A DNA stretch of 41,047 nucleotides. Origin: Lachnospiraceae bacterium. Its GTDB lineage: Bacteria; Bacillota; Clostridia; Lachnospirales; Lachnospiraceae. A program made the translations under genes and the position numbers. The stretch covers positions 1 to 41,047 of the forward strand of contig JAFUAE010000087.1 in the NCBI GenBank assembly GCA_017460845.1, in the 5' to 3' direction. Each line of letters starts with the position of its first letter. Position 1 is the first letter of the stretch. Under the pieces are notes generated by a model. That model saw only the letters and a program-made list of their open reading frames with translations, had not been told where the DNA came from and searched no databases. Positions 27,178 through 36,500 of this stretch are shown piece after piece.

Positions 27178-28425
27178 TCATTGTTCTGCCTTGATAATAA
27201 TCTTGTCCCGCCTGTACCTTGTCAGAAAATCAAAACCATCTTCTGTAATCACGATGGTATCACTATTACGGATGGCTCCCAGTGAAGTGCTCATGAGTCC
27301 GGGCTCCACGGTAATAACCATTCCGGGCTCAAGCAGACGTGTATTGCCCTTTGTGACAGAAGGATATTCATGTGTCGAAAGCCCCATGCCGTGTCCGCAG
27401 CGTCCCGGAAGAATACTCCCGAACCCCGCATCCTCATAGATCTTCATAGCCGTGATATACAGGTCTTCGAACTTGACACCGGGTTTGATCATTCCGAATA
27501 AGGTCTCCCTGGCATGAAGCATTGCGTCATATGCCCTCTGTCTTTCCGCATTCACATGGCTCACAATAACAGTACGCTCGATCTCCACATTATATCCGCC
27601 AATCCTTGCCCAACTCATAGGCATGGTCACATCTCCCGGCTGAGGCACATAACGCGTCGGGCAGTCTACCCCGTAATTCAGCCTGCTGTTGGACATACAC
27701 CAGACAGCAATCGTATCCATGGCCGCGGTTTCGGAATTGGAAAACCCGGAAACCTCAAGCTCCGGATATTTTTTCTGCCAACATCTGCGAACGGCATACT
27801 GCCCTTCTGTTGTACATTCCTGCTCCGACGCACCGGCCTCAAGCGCTTCGATCGCAGTTCCGACTCCAAGGTCCACCAATTCGGCGGAAATCCTGCACAG
27901 GCGGATCTCATGCGGATCTTTGATCAGGCGGAGATCTGCCGCATCCTGGGCGATATCCGAAAATGAGGAGACATTCAATTTCTCCTTCATCCGTTTCATA
28001 ACATTCATGCTGATATAGTCACCCTCTACGCCCAGTACCTTTGGCTGATCACCGAGCAGCTCTCTGAGAGCGTCATACGGATCCATGGCAACTGGAATCA
28101 CGGATCCCCACTTGCCATAGCAAAGTACCTTATCACAGGCTCCCTCGTTGACAGCATGATCATGCCTAAGGCTATAGACAAGGAGAAACGCGTCATTTCT
28201 TGTAATCACGAAATAAGGCGTTGTACTGATCAGTATAGGGTTGAAATTGCTGAAATAGAAGATATTCTCCGGCCTCAGCAGTATGGCTGCGTCCACATTT
28301 TTCCTGATCATTGCATCCCGCATCTTTGAAATCCTTGCACGGACATACCCGCGCAGTTCCTCGCTGACACGTTTCTCTTCGATGATTGTTTCTTCCGGTA
28401 CATAATGATTTTTAAATTCTGTCAT
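27178..28425 (-). CDS. Creatinase-like M24-fold protein with altered metal site
   Basis: From the ATG at 28425 (GGGAGG just upstream) the 415-residue protein has the creatinase N-domain (1-165) and the pita-bread C-domain. Xaa-Pro peptidases need five metal ligands (D, D, H, E, E). Here H345 (GHGMG) and E374 (VEPG) remain. The first Asp is replaced (GDVTMPMSWA, 264-273), the second is E281, and the Glu of the RxED box is Ser388 (RNSD). Creatinase works without metal on the same fold, so this is more likely an amidino or amide hydrolase than a peptidase. It lies between two other hydrolytic or C1 genes in the cluster. Confidence 0.8.
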   Translation of the reverse strand: MTEFKNHYVPEETIIEEKRVSEELRGYVRARISKMRDAMIRKNVDAAILLRPENIFYFSNFNPILISTTPYFVITRNDAFLLVYSLRHDHAVNEGACDKVLCYGKWGSVIPVAMDPYDALRELLGDQPKVLGVEGDYISMNVMKRMKEKLNVSSFSDIAQDAADLRLIKDPHEIRLCRISAELVDLGVGTAIEALEAGASEQECTTEGQYAVRRCWQKKYPELEVSGFSNSETAAMDTIAVWCMSNSRLNYGVDCPTRYVPQPGDVTMPMSWARIGGYNVEIERTVIVSHVNAERQRAYDAMLHARETLFGMIKPGVKFEDLYITAMKIYEDAGFGSILPGRCGHGMGLSTHEYPSVTKGNTRLLEPGMVITVEPGLMSTSLGAIRNSDTIVITEDGFDFLTRYRRDKIIIKAEQ

Positions 28426-28502
28426 TTTCCTCCCTTTCCTGTTTGGGTTATCATGATCTTCCGTTAAAAAACGGAAACCATACCTCTGCACGATGCTGCC
28501 AG

Positions 28503-29564
28503 TCATCCAAGCGGTGCATGTCTGATACTCATGCATGGATTATCGATCGTTGTCCAGGCCTCCATGTCCTCCAGCACAAACATACTCGAAGAAATCGTCT
28601 GTGCCGGAGCGCCGGGCTGCGGATGCCTGCAAATCGCGTTTACCCCGTTCGCATGATCCGACATAATCCTGTACATATCCTGGAATCTCAGTGTTCCATA
28701 GGAGGCCTTCAGCAGCTCACCTATCCTCTCATACCTCATAAAGGTGGACGGATATTCCTCCCGTTCCGGATTCATATCCGCGAAGCCCTCTGTGGTATAA
28801 TGATTCGTGTGATACAGCAACCCGCATCCATCATCCGCTGTGACATGGCAGTCGTTTTTTGTCATCTCCACCAAAAAGGCATCCGCCGGATCCGCAACAA
28901 TCACATTCAGTCCGTTCAGTCTCGGAGTATTTCTGATTTCTTCCAATGCCTCTCTTGCCGTCCTGCATTTCTCGAGAAGATTGTGTGCATTCAGGAATAC
29001 GTGACCGCTTCCCGGCCTTTCTGCATCCGGCCGCACCTTTCGGGACCAGAATCCCGTATTCGTGACGCCGAGTCCGAAGCTGTTCATTCCGCAGGCAGGA
29101 TAGGTTGTCGTTCCCGCTCCCGTAATCTCTACGATTTTCATTCCATCCGGATAAGTCCGGTGGAGCAGGATCTGTTCAATAAAAATGCTCATGTCGCGAT
29201 TCTTGATGACATAGGTCTTATGATCCAGTGTAGCGCTGCCGCGCGCCAATATCATACTGCATTCCTGTAGAAAGCTTCCGGCCATAAAATAGGCAGGGAT
29301 ATTCAGTTTTATAATATTTTCAAGGGAAATACCAGAGCCATCCGAAATACCTTGAATCTCATCATACACAGAACGGTTCTCCCGCCTGAGAAAATCCAGA
29401 TTATTTTCAACAAACGCATCATAAGCCGCATTGTCTGTCAGATGTTCCCGCTCCAGTTTTCCCAGGATCACCGAAACATTACGTTCTATTATTTCCTTCA
29501 GAAGCTTTCCTTCCTGAACTCCCTGTTCATACGGCGTGCCGCTTACATAAATGACCGGTTCCAT
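28503..29564 (-). CDS. C45-family N-terminal-nucleophile amide hydrolase/acyltransferase
   Basis: The 353-residue protein matches the acyl-CoA:6-aminopenicillanate acyltransferase-like group: CSMILARGSATLDHKTYVIKNRD (102-124) is the autoprocessing Cys followed by the NRD box. Cys102 would become the N-terminal nucleophile after self-cleavage, leaving a small N-terminal subunit of about 101 residues. These enzymes cleave or make amide bonds of small acylated compounds. The start is the ATG at 29564, with GGGAG 6 bases upstream; the longer frame to 29786 overlaps dppF. It follows the transporter, suggesting it acts on the imported compound. No signal peptide, so cytoplasmic. Confidence 0.85.
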   Translation of the reverse strand: MEPVIYVSGTPYEQGVQEGKLLKEIIERNVSVILGKLEREHLTDNAAYDAFVENNLDFLRRENRSVYDEIQGISDGSGISLENIIKLNIPAYFMAGSFLQECSMILARGSATLDHKTYVIKNRDMSIFIEQILLHRTYPDGMKIVEITGAGTTTYPACGMNSFGLGVTNTGFWSRKVRPDAERPGSGHVFLNAHNLLEKCRTAREALEEIRNTPRLNGLNVIVADPADAFLVEMTKNDCHVTADDGCGLLYHTNHYTTEGFADMNPEREEYPSTFMRYERIGELLKASYGTLRFQDMYRIMSDHANGVNAICRHPQPGAPAQTISSSMFVLEDMEAWTTIDNPCMSIRHAPLG

Positions 29565-29631
29565 CTCCTGCTCCCTTTCTGATACAATCTCATTCTCTAT
29601 TGTTTCTCTGCTTCTCTGTTCCGAACCGCCT

Positions 29632-30633
29632 TTAACCTGCTTCTCGATTGTCTGCCAGGCTGTGTGCTTCGTGACAACATACATAATGCTCCGGATCCAA
29701 ATAAACCCTGGACGGTGCAATGCTCCGGCAGCGCTCTCCCGCGTATTCACATCTGGTACAAAAACTGCACCCTTCAGGTCTGTCAATCGGGCTTGGTACT
29801 TCTCCCTTCAAACGAATGCTTTTTCTGGTAAGAAACGGATCCGCGATCGGAACAGCAGTAAGCAGAGCCCTGGTGTATGGATGAACCGGATTCTCAAACA
29901 GCTTTTCCTTCGTTCCGTATTCCGCCAGACCCCCCAGATACATCACTGCAACATGGGAAGAAATATGCTGCACGACTCTCAGATCATGGGAAATAAATAT
30001 GATCGTCAAGCCCAATTCCTTCTGAAGATCCATCAAAAGATTAATGATCTGCGCCTGGATCGAAACATCCAGCGCTGAAACACACTCATCACAGACAAGA
30101 AGATCCGGCCTGACTGCAAGCGCTCTGGCTATACAAATACGCTGTCTCTGCCCTCCTGAAAATTCATGGGGGTATTTCCGTAGACTATCTGTATCCAGAC
30201 CTACCATTTCCAGAAGCTCAGCAGCGTGCCGCCGTACTTCTGTCCCGGAACAGATACCATGAATCAGGAAGGGCTCGCTCAGAGTATCAACGATCCTGCT
30301 GCGGGGATTCAGCGATGCATAAGGATCCTGAAAGACCATTTGCATTCTCCTTCTCTGTTTTCGCAGTTCTTCTCCGGAAAGCCGCGTAATATCCTGACCA
30401 TCAAAAAAGATCTCACCCTCTGTAGAATCCAGCAGGCGAAGCAGGAGCCTTGCAAGAGTAGATTTTCCGCACCCTGACTCCCCAACAATGCCGAGTGTTT
30501 CCCCTCGTCTGATCGTCAGGCTGACATCTTCCACCGCTTTTACATATTTCTGTTCTTTGAAAAAACCGCTTTTGACCGGAAACCACTTGCGGAGATTTCT
30601 CACTTCCATTAACTCATCGTGATTTTCCCGCAT
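29632..30633 (-). CDS. Peptide/nickel-type ABC transporter ATPase (DppF-like)
   Basis: The 333-residue ATPase has Walker A GESGCGKST, signature SGGQRQR and Walker B LLVCDECVSALD. The C-terminal oligopeptide-type tail carries cysteines (CSFCTRCEYAGERC), as in DppF/OppF. I choose the ATG at 30633 because AGGAG is 5 bases away; it overlaps the dppD stop by one base (TAATG). The Walker B reads CDEC where most have ADEP. Confidence 0.92.
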   Translation of the reverse strand: MRENHDELMEVRNLRKWFPVKSGFFKEQKYVKAVEDVSLTIRRGETLGIVGESGCGKSTLARLLLRLLDSTEGEIFFDGQDITRLSGEELRKQRRRMQMVFQDPYASLNPRSRIVDTLSEPFLIHGICSGTEVRRHAAELLEMVGLDTDSLRKYPHEFSGGQRQRICIARALAVRPDLLVCDECVSALDVSIQAQIINLLMDLQKELGLTIIFISHDLRVVQHISSHVAVMYLGGLAEYGTKEKLFENPVHPYTRALLTAVPIADPFLTRKSIRLKGEVPSPIDRPEGCSFCTRCEYAGERCRSIAPSRVYLDPEHYVCCHEAHSLADNREAG

Positions 30634-31613
30634 TACGACTCCTTCCATTCATCTGTGTACCTGAAACAGCGCACGCTATGCCCTTCCTGTCTGATCTCAG
30701 GAGGTTGATTGCCGCGGCACAGGCTGCATGCATACGTGCACCGATTTGCAAATGCGCACCCCTCCGGGAGCTGATACAGGCTTGGAACTGTTCCCTCTAT
30801 CGTCTCCAGTTTCTCTCTGTCTCCTTTCATTTTAGGAATAGCATTCAGAAGTCCGATCGTATAGGGATGCTGAGGATGAGAAAACAACTCTTTGACCGGT
30901 GCGCTCTCCACGATCCTCCCCGCATACATAACCGCAACACGGTCGACCATTTCAGCAATCACGCCGAGATCATGTGTTATCATAATAATCGAAGTATTGA
31001 ACTTCCGATTTAATTCATTCAGCAGATCAAGAATCTGTGCCTGAATGGTTACATCAAGGGCGGTGGTTGGTTCGTCCGCAATCAGAATCTCCGGGTGACA
31101 AAGAAGTGACATTGCAATCATAACACGCTGCCGCATTCCGCCGGATAATTCAAAGGGATACTGGCGCAGCCGTTCCTCGGGAGAGGGTATCTCTACTGTC
31201 CGAAGCATAGCCAGCACCCTTTCACGGGCTTCTGCTTTACTGACCTTCTCATGTATAAACAGTACTTCAGACATCTGATTTCCGATCGTGTAGAGGGGAT
31301 TCAGGCTTACCATCGGTTCCTGGAAAATCATGGATATCTTATTGCCGCGGTAATGCTGCATTGCCTTTTCGGAAAGCCTCAGGAGATCCGTGTCGTGAAA
31401 CAGTATTTCCCCGCTGATCTCCGCCGGAGGAGTCTGCAAAAGCCGGATGATGCTCTTGGAAGTCACGCTCTTTCCAGAGCCGGACTCGCCGACAATACCG
31501 AGTTTTTCTCCTCTGGCCAGACTGAAACTGACATGATTGACAGCTGACGCTGTACCGTATTTGGTATGAAACTTCACCAGCAGATCCCTGACCTGTAAAA
31601 TCTCTTCGTTCAT
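30633..31613 (-). CDS. Peptide/nickel-type ABC transporter ATPase (DppD-like)
   Basis: The 326-residue protein has Walker A GESGSGKSV, signature LSGGMRQR and Walker B ILIADEPTTALD, then the family's cysteine-bearing tail (CAFANRCTYACSLC). The start at 31613 has AGGAG 5 bases upstream, 13 bases past the dppC stop. It pairs with DppF-like on the inner face of the membrane. Confidence 0.94.
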   Translation of the reverse strand: MNEEILQVRDLLVKFHTKYGTASAVNHVSFSLARGEKLGIVGESGSGKSVTSKSIIRLLQTPPAEISGEILFHDTDLLRLSEKAMQHYRGNKISMIFQEPMVSLNPLYTIGNQMSEVLFIHEKVSKAEARERVLAMLRTVEIPSPEERLRQYPFELSGGMRQRVMIAMSLLCHPEILIADEPTTALDVTIQAQILDLLNELNRKFNTSIIMITHDLGVIAEMVDRVAVMYAGRIVESAPVKELFSHPQHPYTIGLLNAIPKMKGDREKLETIEGTVPSLYQLPEGCAFANRCTYACSLCRGNQPPEIRQEGHSVRCFRYTDEWKES

Positions 31614-31626
31614 CGTCACTCCTATA

Positions 31627-32472
31627 TCAGATATCCAGCTTGGGATCAAGATAATCCCGCAGCCAGTCACCCATCAGATTCACCCCGAGAACTGTCAGCG
31701 TAATCGCCAGTCCGGGCAGGATAGCCATCCAGGGATTTGTCAGCATATAATCCCGTCCTTCTGAAAGCATTCTGCCCCAGGTAGGCACCTCCAGAGGGAC
31801 TCCGAGACCAAGGAAGCTGAGTGACGCTTCCATCAGTATAATCCTTGCCATGCCAAGCGTCGCCTGAACGATCACCGGGCTGATGACATTCGGAATCACA
31901 TGATGCAGAATAATCCAGTTATTCTTTGCGCCGACAGACCGGATCGCCTCAATATACTCAAGTTCCCTGACATTCAGTATTTCACCGCGAATCAGCCGGG
32001 CGTACTGGACCCAGCTGGAAACAGCCGCAACGATAATCACATTCCTAAGGCTTCTTCCCAGGACAGCGGCGACAAACAGAGCAAGCAAAACAAAGGGAAA
32101 TGACAGCTGGATATCCACAATGCGCATTATAACGGCGTCTACCCATTTTCCGTAATAACCGGAGACAGCGCCGAGCATAACACCGATCAGCCCGGCCAGG
32201 ACAGTTCCGAAAAAGGCAACCAGAATCGTCACACGGCTGCCGTAGATCAGCCTTGAAAGTATATCTCTTCCGAGCTGATCCGTCCCAAGCAGATGATCTG
32301 AAGTTCCTCCGGCAAATATCGGATCGGCAAGTTTGTGCATCAGATCCTGCTTGCCCGGTGCATAGGGTGCAAGTATGGGTGCCAGAATTGCGGTCAGTAC
32401 GACCAGAAGCACAATCAGAACCCCAAGCATCCCTGTCTTGCTTTCTCTGAGGCTTTTCCAGAATAATCTCAT
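31627..32472 (-). CDS. Peptide/nickel-type ABC transporter permease (DppC-like)
   Basis: The 281-residue protein starts with the N-terminal helix of the DppC/OppC group (MLGVLIVLLVVLTAILAPIL). The family box HLLGTDQLGRDILSRLIYGSR follows, and an EAA loop near EYIEAIRSVGAKNNWIILHHVIPN, with about six membrane helices. AAGGAGG is 4 bases before the ATG, 9 bases after the dppB stop. Confidence 0.95.
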   Translation of the reverse strand: MRLFWKSLRESKTGMLGVLIVLLVVLTAILAPILAPYAPGKQDLMHKLADPIFAGGTSDHLLGTDQLGRDILSRLIYGSRVTILVAFFGTVLAGLIGVMLGAVSGYYGKWVDAVIMRIVDIQLSFPFVLLALFVAAVLGRSLRNVIIVAAVSSWVQYARLIRGEILNVRELEYIEAIRSVGAKNNWIILHHVIPNVISPVIVQATLGMARIILMEASLSFLGLGVPLEVPTWGRMLSEGRDYMLTNPWMAILPGLAITLTVLGVNLMGDWLRDYLDPKLDI

Positions 32473-32481
32473 ACTTCCTCC

Positions 32482-33399
32482 TTACTGCAGACGGATCCTG
32501 GGATTAATCACACAATAGAGAATATCCACAATAAAGTTAATGATAACGAATGCTGTCGCTATCAGAAGGACAATCACCTCTACGACCATGAAATCACTCT
32601 TATTGATAGATTGTACCAGAAGGCGGCCGATCCCGGGCCATGCAAAGACCGTTTCCGTGATCACAGCCCCTCCAAGCAGACTGGCAGCCTGCATTCCGAT
32701 TATGGTCATAATGGAACTCATTGCATTCTTGAAAGCATGTTTCATAATAATGACAAAAGCGCCCAGCCCCTTTGCTTTGGCAACATCGATATATTCCCTT
32801 CCCATGATCTCAATCATATTTGAACGGAGCATCCTTGTAATCGTTGCTGCCGTAAATAAGCCCAGGGTAAATGCAGGCATGACCAAAGAGCCCCAGGTCT
32901 CAAATCCCGATGTCGGCAGCCAGTGAAGTCTGACCGCAAACAGAAGCATCATCATAATCCCGAGCCAGAAAGCGGGCACGCACTGCCCCAGCAGAGCCAG
33001 CGAACGGATCACGGTATCAGTAAGTGTATTGCGTTTTACAGCAGAAATAATACCGGCGGGAATGCCGATCAGAAGGGAGACACCAAGTGCTGCAAGGGTA
33101 AGTGTCACTGTCGCGGGAACACGTTCCAGCACCACATCAAGTGCCGGCTGGTTATAATTGTAGGAAAGGCCAAAATCTCCTCTGACCGCATTAAGCAGGA
33201 ACCTGCCGTACTGAACCAGAATCGGATCATTGAAGCCCAGTTTCTGTCTCATTGCTTCAATTTCTTCAAAGGATGCTGTTTCGGGAAGCATCAGTGTTAC
33301 CGGGTCACCGGTAATATTCAGTACAATAAATACGATCACCGTGATTCCCAAAATCGCAATCAGGGATTGTACAAGTCTTTTCGATAAATATTTCAGCAT
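32482..33399 (-). CDS. Peptide/nickel-type ABC transporter permease (DppB-like)
   Basis: The 305-residue protein has the N-terminal helix (RLVQSLIAILGITVIVFIVL) and the DppB signature RLGFNDP-like stretch (KLGFNDPILVQYGRFL). The EAA loop is EYIDVAKAKGLGAFVIIMKHAFKN, and the end is VDILYCVINPRIRL. AAGGAG lies about 10 bases before the ATG. A 413-base gap with an intrinsic terminator and a transposase remnant separates it from the binding-protein gene, so it may need its own promoter or read-through. Confidence 0.95.
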   Translation of the reverse strand: MLKYLSKRLVQSLIAILGITVIVFIVLNITGDPVTLMLPETASFEEIEAMRQKLGFNDPILVQYGRFLLNAVRGDFGLSYNYNQPALDVVLERVPATVTLTLAALGVSLLIGIPAGIISAVKRNTLTDTVIRSLALLGQCVPAFWLGIMMMLLFAVRLHWLPTSGFETWGSLVMPAFTLGLFTAATITRMLRSNMIEIMGREYIDVAKAKGLGAFVIIMKHAFKNAMSSIMTIIGMQAASLLGGAVITETVFAWPGIGRLLVQSINKSDFMVVEVIVLLIATAFVIINFIVDILYCVINPRIRLQ

Positions 33400-33534
33400 A
33401 AAGACCTGACTCCTTACATAAAATGACTAAAACATCCCACACCTGAAAGGTGTGAAGAACCTTAAAAATTCAATAAAGCAGGCAATTTAAAAGACAACGG
33501 GAAGTAGTACACTAATTATCATCCTTTTTCTCTC

Positions 33535-33690
33535 ATGATCCTGGGCAAAAGTCTTTGCCGAGGAAGCATTTCCCATCTGTCAGATCCCCGGTACCAGTAT
33601 GCGCTGCATACCACAAGCTTTGAGGAGCAGCCGATCAGTGACAAAACTCTTTCGCGGTTCCGGAAACGCTGCTATAACTATAAAATCTAA
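33535..33690 (+). pseudogene. Remnant of an IS1182-type transposase
   Basis: The plus-strand frame 33535-33690 (51 codons) reads DPRYQYALHTTSFEEQPISD followed by KTLSRFRKRCYNYKI and a stop. This is the central stretch seen in IS1182-family transposases as I know them. The rest of the transposase is missing on both sides, so it is a relic. It lies between the binding-protein and permease genes of the ABC operon. Confidence 0.75.
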
Positions 33691-33728
33691 AAGGGACTGC
33701 CGTTCATTAGATGATCGTCAGTCCCTTT
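33690..33728 (-). terminator. Intrinsic terminator after the substrate-binding protein gene
   Basis: AAAGGGACTG (33690-33699) and CAGTCCCTTT (33719-33728) form a 10-bp perfect stem over a 19-base loop. Its T-rich side works in the minus direction. Partial termination here would give more binding protein than permease, as is common. It overlaps the stop of the transposase relic and may have come with it. Confidence 0.75.
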
Positions 33729-33812
33729 CTTTCTGTTCTGTATTCGGGGTGCCGTTCATGACCGACACAGCCTGAACAGGATTCCTATACCGGAAATATT
33801 AAAGTCTGGAAA

Positions 33813-35453
33813 TCATTTTACCGGCTTTGCATCAATCAGAACCATCAGTTCGTCAGTTCTCGGAGACCACTCCAGCTTATCCTTGTTATACGCATAAGTC
33901 TGAGCAGCGCGGTACATCGGAATAACGCAGGCATTCTCAAATGCATACTGCTGGATCGCCGTATAGACCTCCTGATCGGTATCCGGTCCCGGGACTGTCG
34001 CAAGCTTATGGAGAAGCTCATCACACTCCGGTGTACTCCATGCGGAAGCTCTCTGTCCGGTCCCGAGTACGCAGCGCATGATCAACTCCATGTCAATATA
34101 CGGACCGCCCCAGCTGAAGAATGTCAAAGGATAAGTTGTCTTATTGCCATATTTGCTGCGTGTGGTGTTATTGTCTTCCTCGTAAATCGTAGTGCGGATG
34201 CCTACCTCATTAAGCTGAGCCGCAACTGCCTGTACGACATCGCTTCCGTTCAGAAGATCTGTAAAGAATCCACCGATTTCAAGGTCAAATCCGTCTGGAT
34301 ATCCGGCTTCGGCAAGAAGTGCACGCGCTCCGTCGGGATCATACGGGTAACCCTCTATGGAATCATCATATCCGTCATACAGAGGTATCGGAAGCTGCTC
34401 GGCCGCTGCGCCGTACCCGTCCAGAACGCTTGCGACGATCGTCTTGTTGTCAATTGCCATGTTCATGGCCTGCCGTACCTTCAAATCCTGAACCGGAGAG
34501 CCTTCCGCAAAGGAATTGAAGGTGAAATACACACTTCTGGTACTGGGCTTGGATTCAACCGCGATATTGCCAAGGGTCTCCAGACGTCCGAGCTGAGTCG
34601 GGGTCACATTGGAGATCAGATCGACTTCGCCTGCCTCCAGGGCTGCAATTCTGCCAGATGCTTCCGGGATGATCTTACAGATCAGATGGTCAATCTCACG
34701 TTTTCCGCCAAAATAGTCATCGAACGCTTCCAGTTCGATCACGGCATCCTTCTCCCATTTCACAAACTTGTATGGGCCGGAACCCACCGGATGCTTCTCA
34801 AACTCTTCATTTCCAACTTCTTCTACATAATCCTTCGGAATGATCTTGACATAGGTCAGTCTGCGGAGCGTGGAGGGGTTCGGTTCCTCTGTCTTAATCA
34901 GCAAGGTATAGTCATCCTCTACCTCGCAATTAAAGAATGTGAAGTCTGCCTTCAGATTCCACTCCTTATCCTCTTCATGAAGAGTATCAATCGTATACTT
35001 AATATCCTCCGCGGTCAGATCCTCTCCGTTATGGAACTTTACGCCTTGGTGAAGGTGGAAGCGATATGTCCGGTCATCTACCGCCTCCCAGGATTCCGCC
35101 AGATCCGGAACAACTTCAAATTCCTCGTTTGTTCTTACAAGGCTGCTGTAAACATTGTACATCATTGCAGCTGTAAAGGTAGACAGTGCATTTCTCGGAT
35201 CCCATCCGACAATATCACTGGACTGCGCATAAGTAATAGTAATCTCTTCATCATTCGCTGCTTCTGCCTGCGCAGAAGTTTCACTGGCCTGGGCCGCAGC
35301 GGCAGCCTGTGCAGTCGTCTCGACCTGTGCCTTGGTTTCTCCCGCGGCAGGAGCAGCCGAAGTCTGGGAACTTCCGGACGGTTTGCCGCAGCCTGTCAGT
35401 ACGCCGGATACAAGCGCAGCTGTCAGCAGAATGCCAATCAATCTTTTCTTCAT
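33813..35453 (-). CDS. Substrate-binding lipoprotein of a peptide/nickel-type ABC importer (family 5)
   Basis: The 546-residue protein has a lipoprotein signal (MKKRLIGILLTAALVSGVL then lipobox LTGC, Cys about 22). An Ala/Thr/Gln-rich linker runs to about residue 70, then the family-5 binding fold. Typical blocks are LAESWEAVDDRTYRFHL, GVKFHNGEDLTAEDIKYTID, HPVGSGPYKFVKWEKD and VRQAMNMAIDN. The ligand cannot be read from sequence. The downstream hydrolase, C1 and redox genes suggest a small acylated or peptide-like compound. The ATG at 35453 has AAGGAAG 7 bases upstream. It lies only 52 bases past cysK with no clear terminator, so it could be partly cotranscribed with the sulfur genes. Confidence 0.95.
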   Translation of the reverse strand: MKKRLIGILLTAALVSGVLTGCGKPSGSSQTSAAPAAGETKAQVETTAQAAAAAQASETSAQAEAANDEEITITYAQSSDIVGWDPRNALSTFTAAMMYNVYSSLVRTNEEFEVVPDLAESWEAVDDRTYRFHLHQGVKFHNGEDLTAEDIKYTIDTLHEEDKEWNLKADFTFFNCEVEDDYTLLIKTEEPNPSTLRRLTYVKIIPKDYVEEVGNEEFEKHPVGSGPYKFVKWEKDAVIELEAFDDYFGGKREIDHLICKIIPEASGRIAALEAGEVDLISNVTPTQLGRLETLGNIAVESKPSTRSVYFTFNSFAEGSPVQDLKVRQAMNMAIDNKTIVASVLDGYGAAAEQLPIPLYDGYDDSIEGYPYDPDGARALLAEAGYPDGFDLEIGGFFTDLLNGSDVVQAVAAQLNEVGIRTTIYEEDNNTTRSKYGNKTTYPLTFFSWGGPYIDMELIMRCVLGTGQRASAWSTPECDELLHKLATVPGPDTDQEVYTAIQQYAFENACVIPMYRAAQTYAYNKDKLEWSPRTDELMVLIDAKPVK

Positions 35454-35505
35454 AAATAAGCTTCCTTCCCAAATTAAATCGCCCCGTCAGCCGGTGCATT
35501 ATCTG

Positions 35506-36438
35506 TTATTCCGTAAACAGCGCGGTCGAATAATACCTGTCGCCGCTGTCCGGAAGCAGGGCTACGATCACCTTGCCCTTATTTTCCGGCTTCTTCGCAT
35601 ACTCGATCGCTGCATGCAGCGCAGCGCCGGAGGAAATGCCGACGGAGATACCTTCCGTCTTTGCCAGAAGCTTTGCAGCTGCAAATGCATCCGCGCTCTC
35701 AGCCTTGAAGATTTCATCATAGATTCCGGTATTCAGTACTTCGGGGACAAAGCCGGCACCGATACCCTGGATCTTGTGGGATCCGCTCCTGCCCTCGGAA
35801 AGGACGGGTGAATCCGCCGGCTCTAAAGCCACCACGCGCACTGCCGGATTCTGCTCCTTCAGATATTCCCCCGCTCCGGTCACGGTACCGCCCGTGCCTA
35901 CACCCGCGATAAAGATATCGACCTTTCCGTCCGTATCCTTCCAGATCTCGGGTCCGGTCGTCGCCTTGTGAATTGCCGGGTTCGCGGGATTGACGAACTG
36001 TCCGGGAATAAATCCGCCCGGGATTTCCTTCGCGAGTTCCTCTGCCTTTGCGATCGCCCCTTTCATGCCCTTCGCGCCTTCGGTCAGCACCAGCTCCGCG
36101 CCATAGGCCTTCAGGATGTTCCGGCGTTCCACACTCATGGTTTCCGGCATGGTCAGGATAATGCGGTATCCCTTGGCTGCAGCGATCGCCGCAAGGCCGA
36201 TCCCGGTATTGCCGCTGGTAGGTTCAATGATTACGGATCCTTCTTTCAGCAGACCTTTCTCCTCAGCATCCTCGATCATCGCTTTCGCGATTCTGTCTTT
36301 TACACTTCCGGCCGGATTGAAATATTCCAGCTTGACCAGGACGGTCGCTTCCAGCCCGAGTTCCTTTTCCAGGTTGACCACTTCTACCAGCGGTGTGTTT
36401 CCGATCAGTCCAAGAGTTCCCTTATAAATATTTGACAT
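35506..36438 (-). CDS. cysK: Cysteine synthase A (O-acetylserine sulfhydrylase)
   Basis: The PLP enzyme makes cysteine from O-acetylserine and sulfide. The 310-residue protein shows the PLP lysine in [15 protein letters not shown], the asparagine loop [11 protein letters not shown], the phosphate loop [15 protein letters not shown], and the ending [15 protein letters not shown]. The family fit favours CysK over CysM. The ribosome site is modest (AGGGAAG). A 222-base gap holding repeat R2 separates it from metY upstream. Confidence 0.97.
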   Translation of the reverse strand: MSNIYKGTLGLIGNTPLVEVVNLEKELGLEATVLVKLEYFNPAGSVKDRIAKAMIEDAEEKGLLKEGSVIIEPTSGNTGIGLAAIAAAKGYRIILTMPETMSVERRNILKAYGAELVLTEGAKGMKGAIAKAEELAKEIPGGFIPGQFVNPANPAIHKATTGPEIWKDTDGKVDIFIAGVGTGGTVTGAGEYLKEQNPAVRVVALEPADSPVLSEGRSGSHKIQGIGAGFVPEVLNTGIYDEIFKAESADAFAAAKLLAKTEGISVGISSGAALHAAIEYAKKPENKGKVIVALLPDSGDRYYSTALFTE

Positions 36439-36500
36439 ATTTCTTCCCTTCTTTCTCTATTTTCTTCCGGTATTCAGGCCGGATGTCCTGTTTTGTTACA

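Noticed and set aside
34008-35459. Plus-strand frame opposite the substrate-binding protein gene
   Set aside because: It has no motif, and the lipoprotein signal and family-5 blocks lie on the minus strand.
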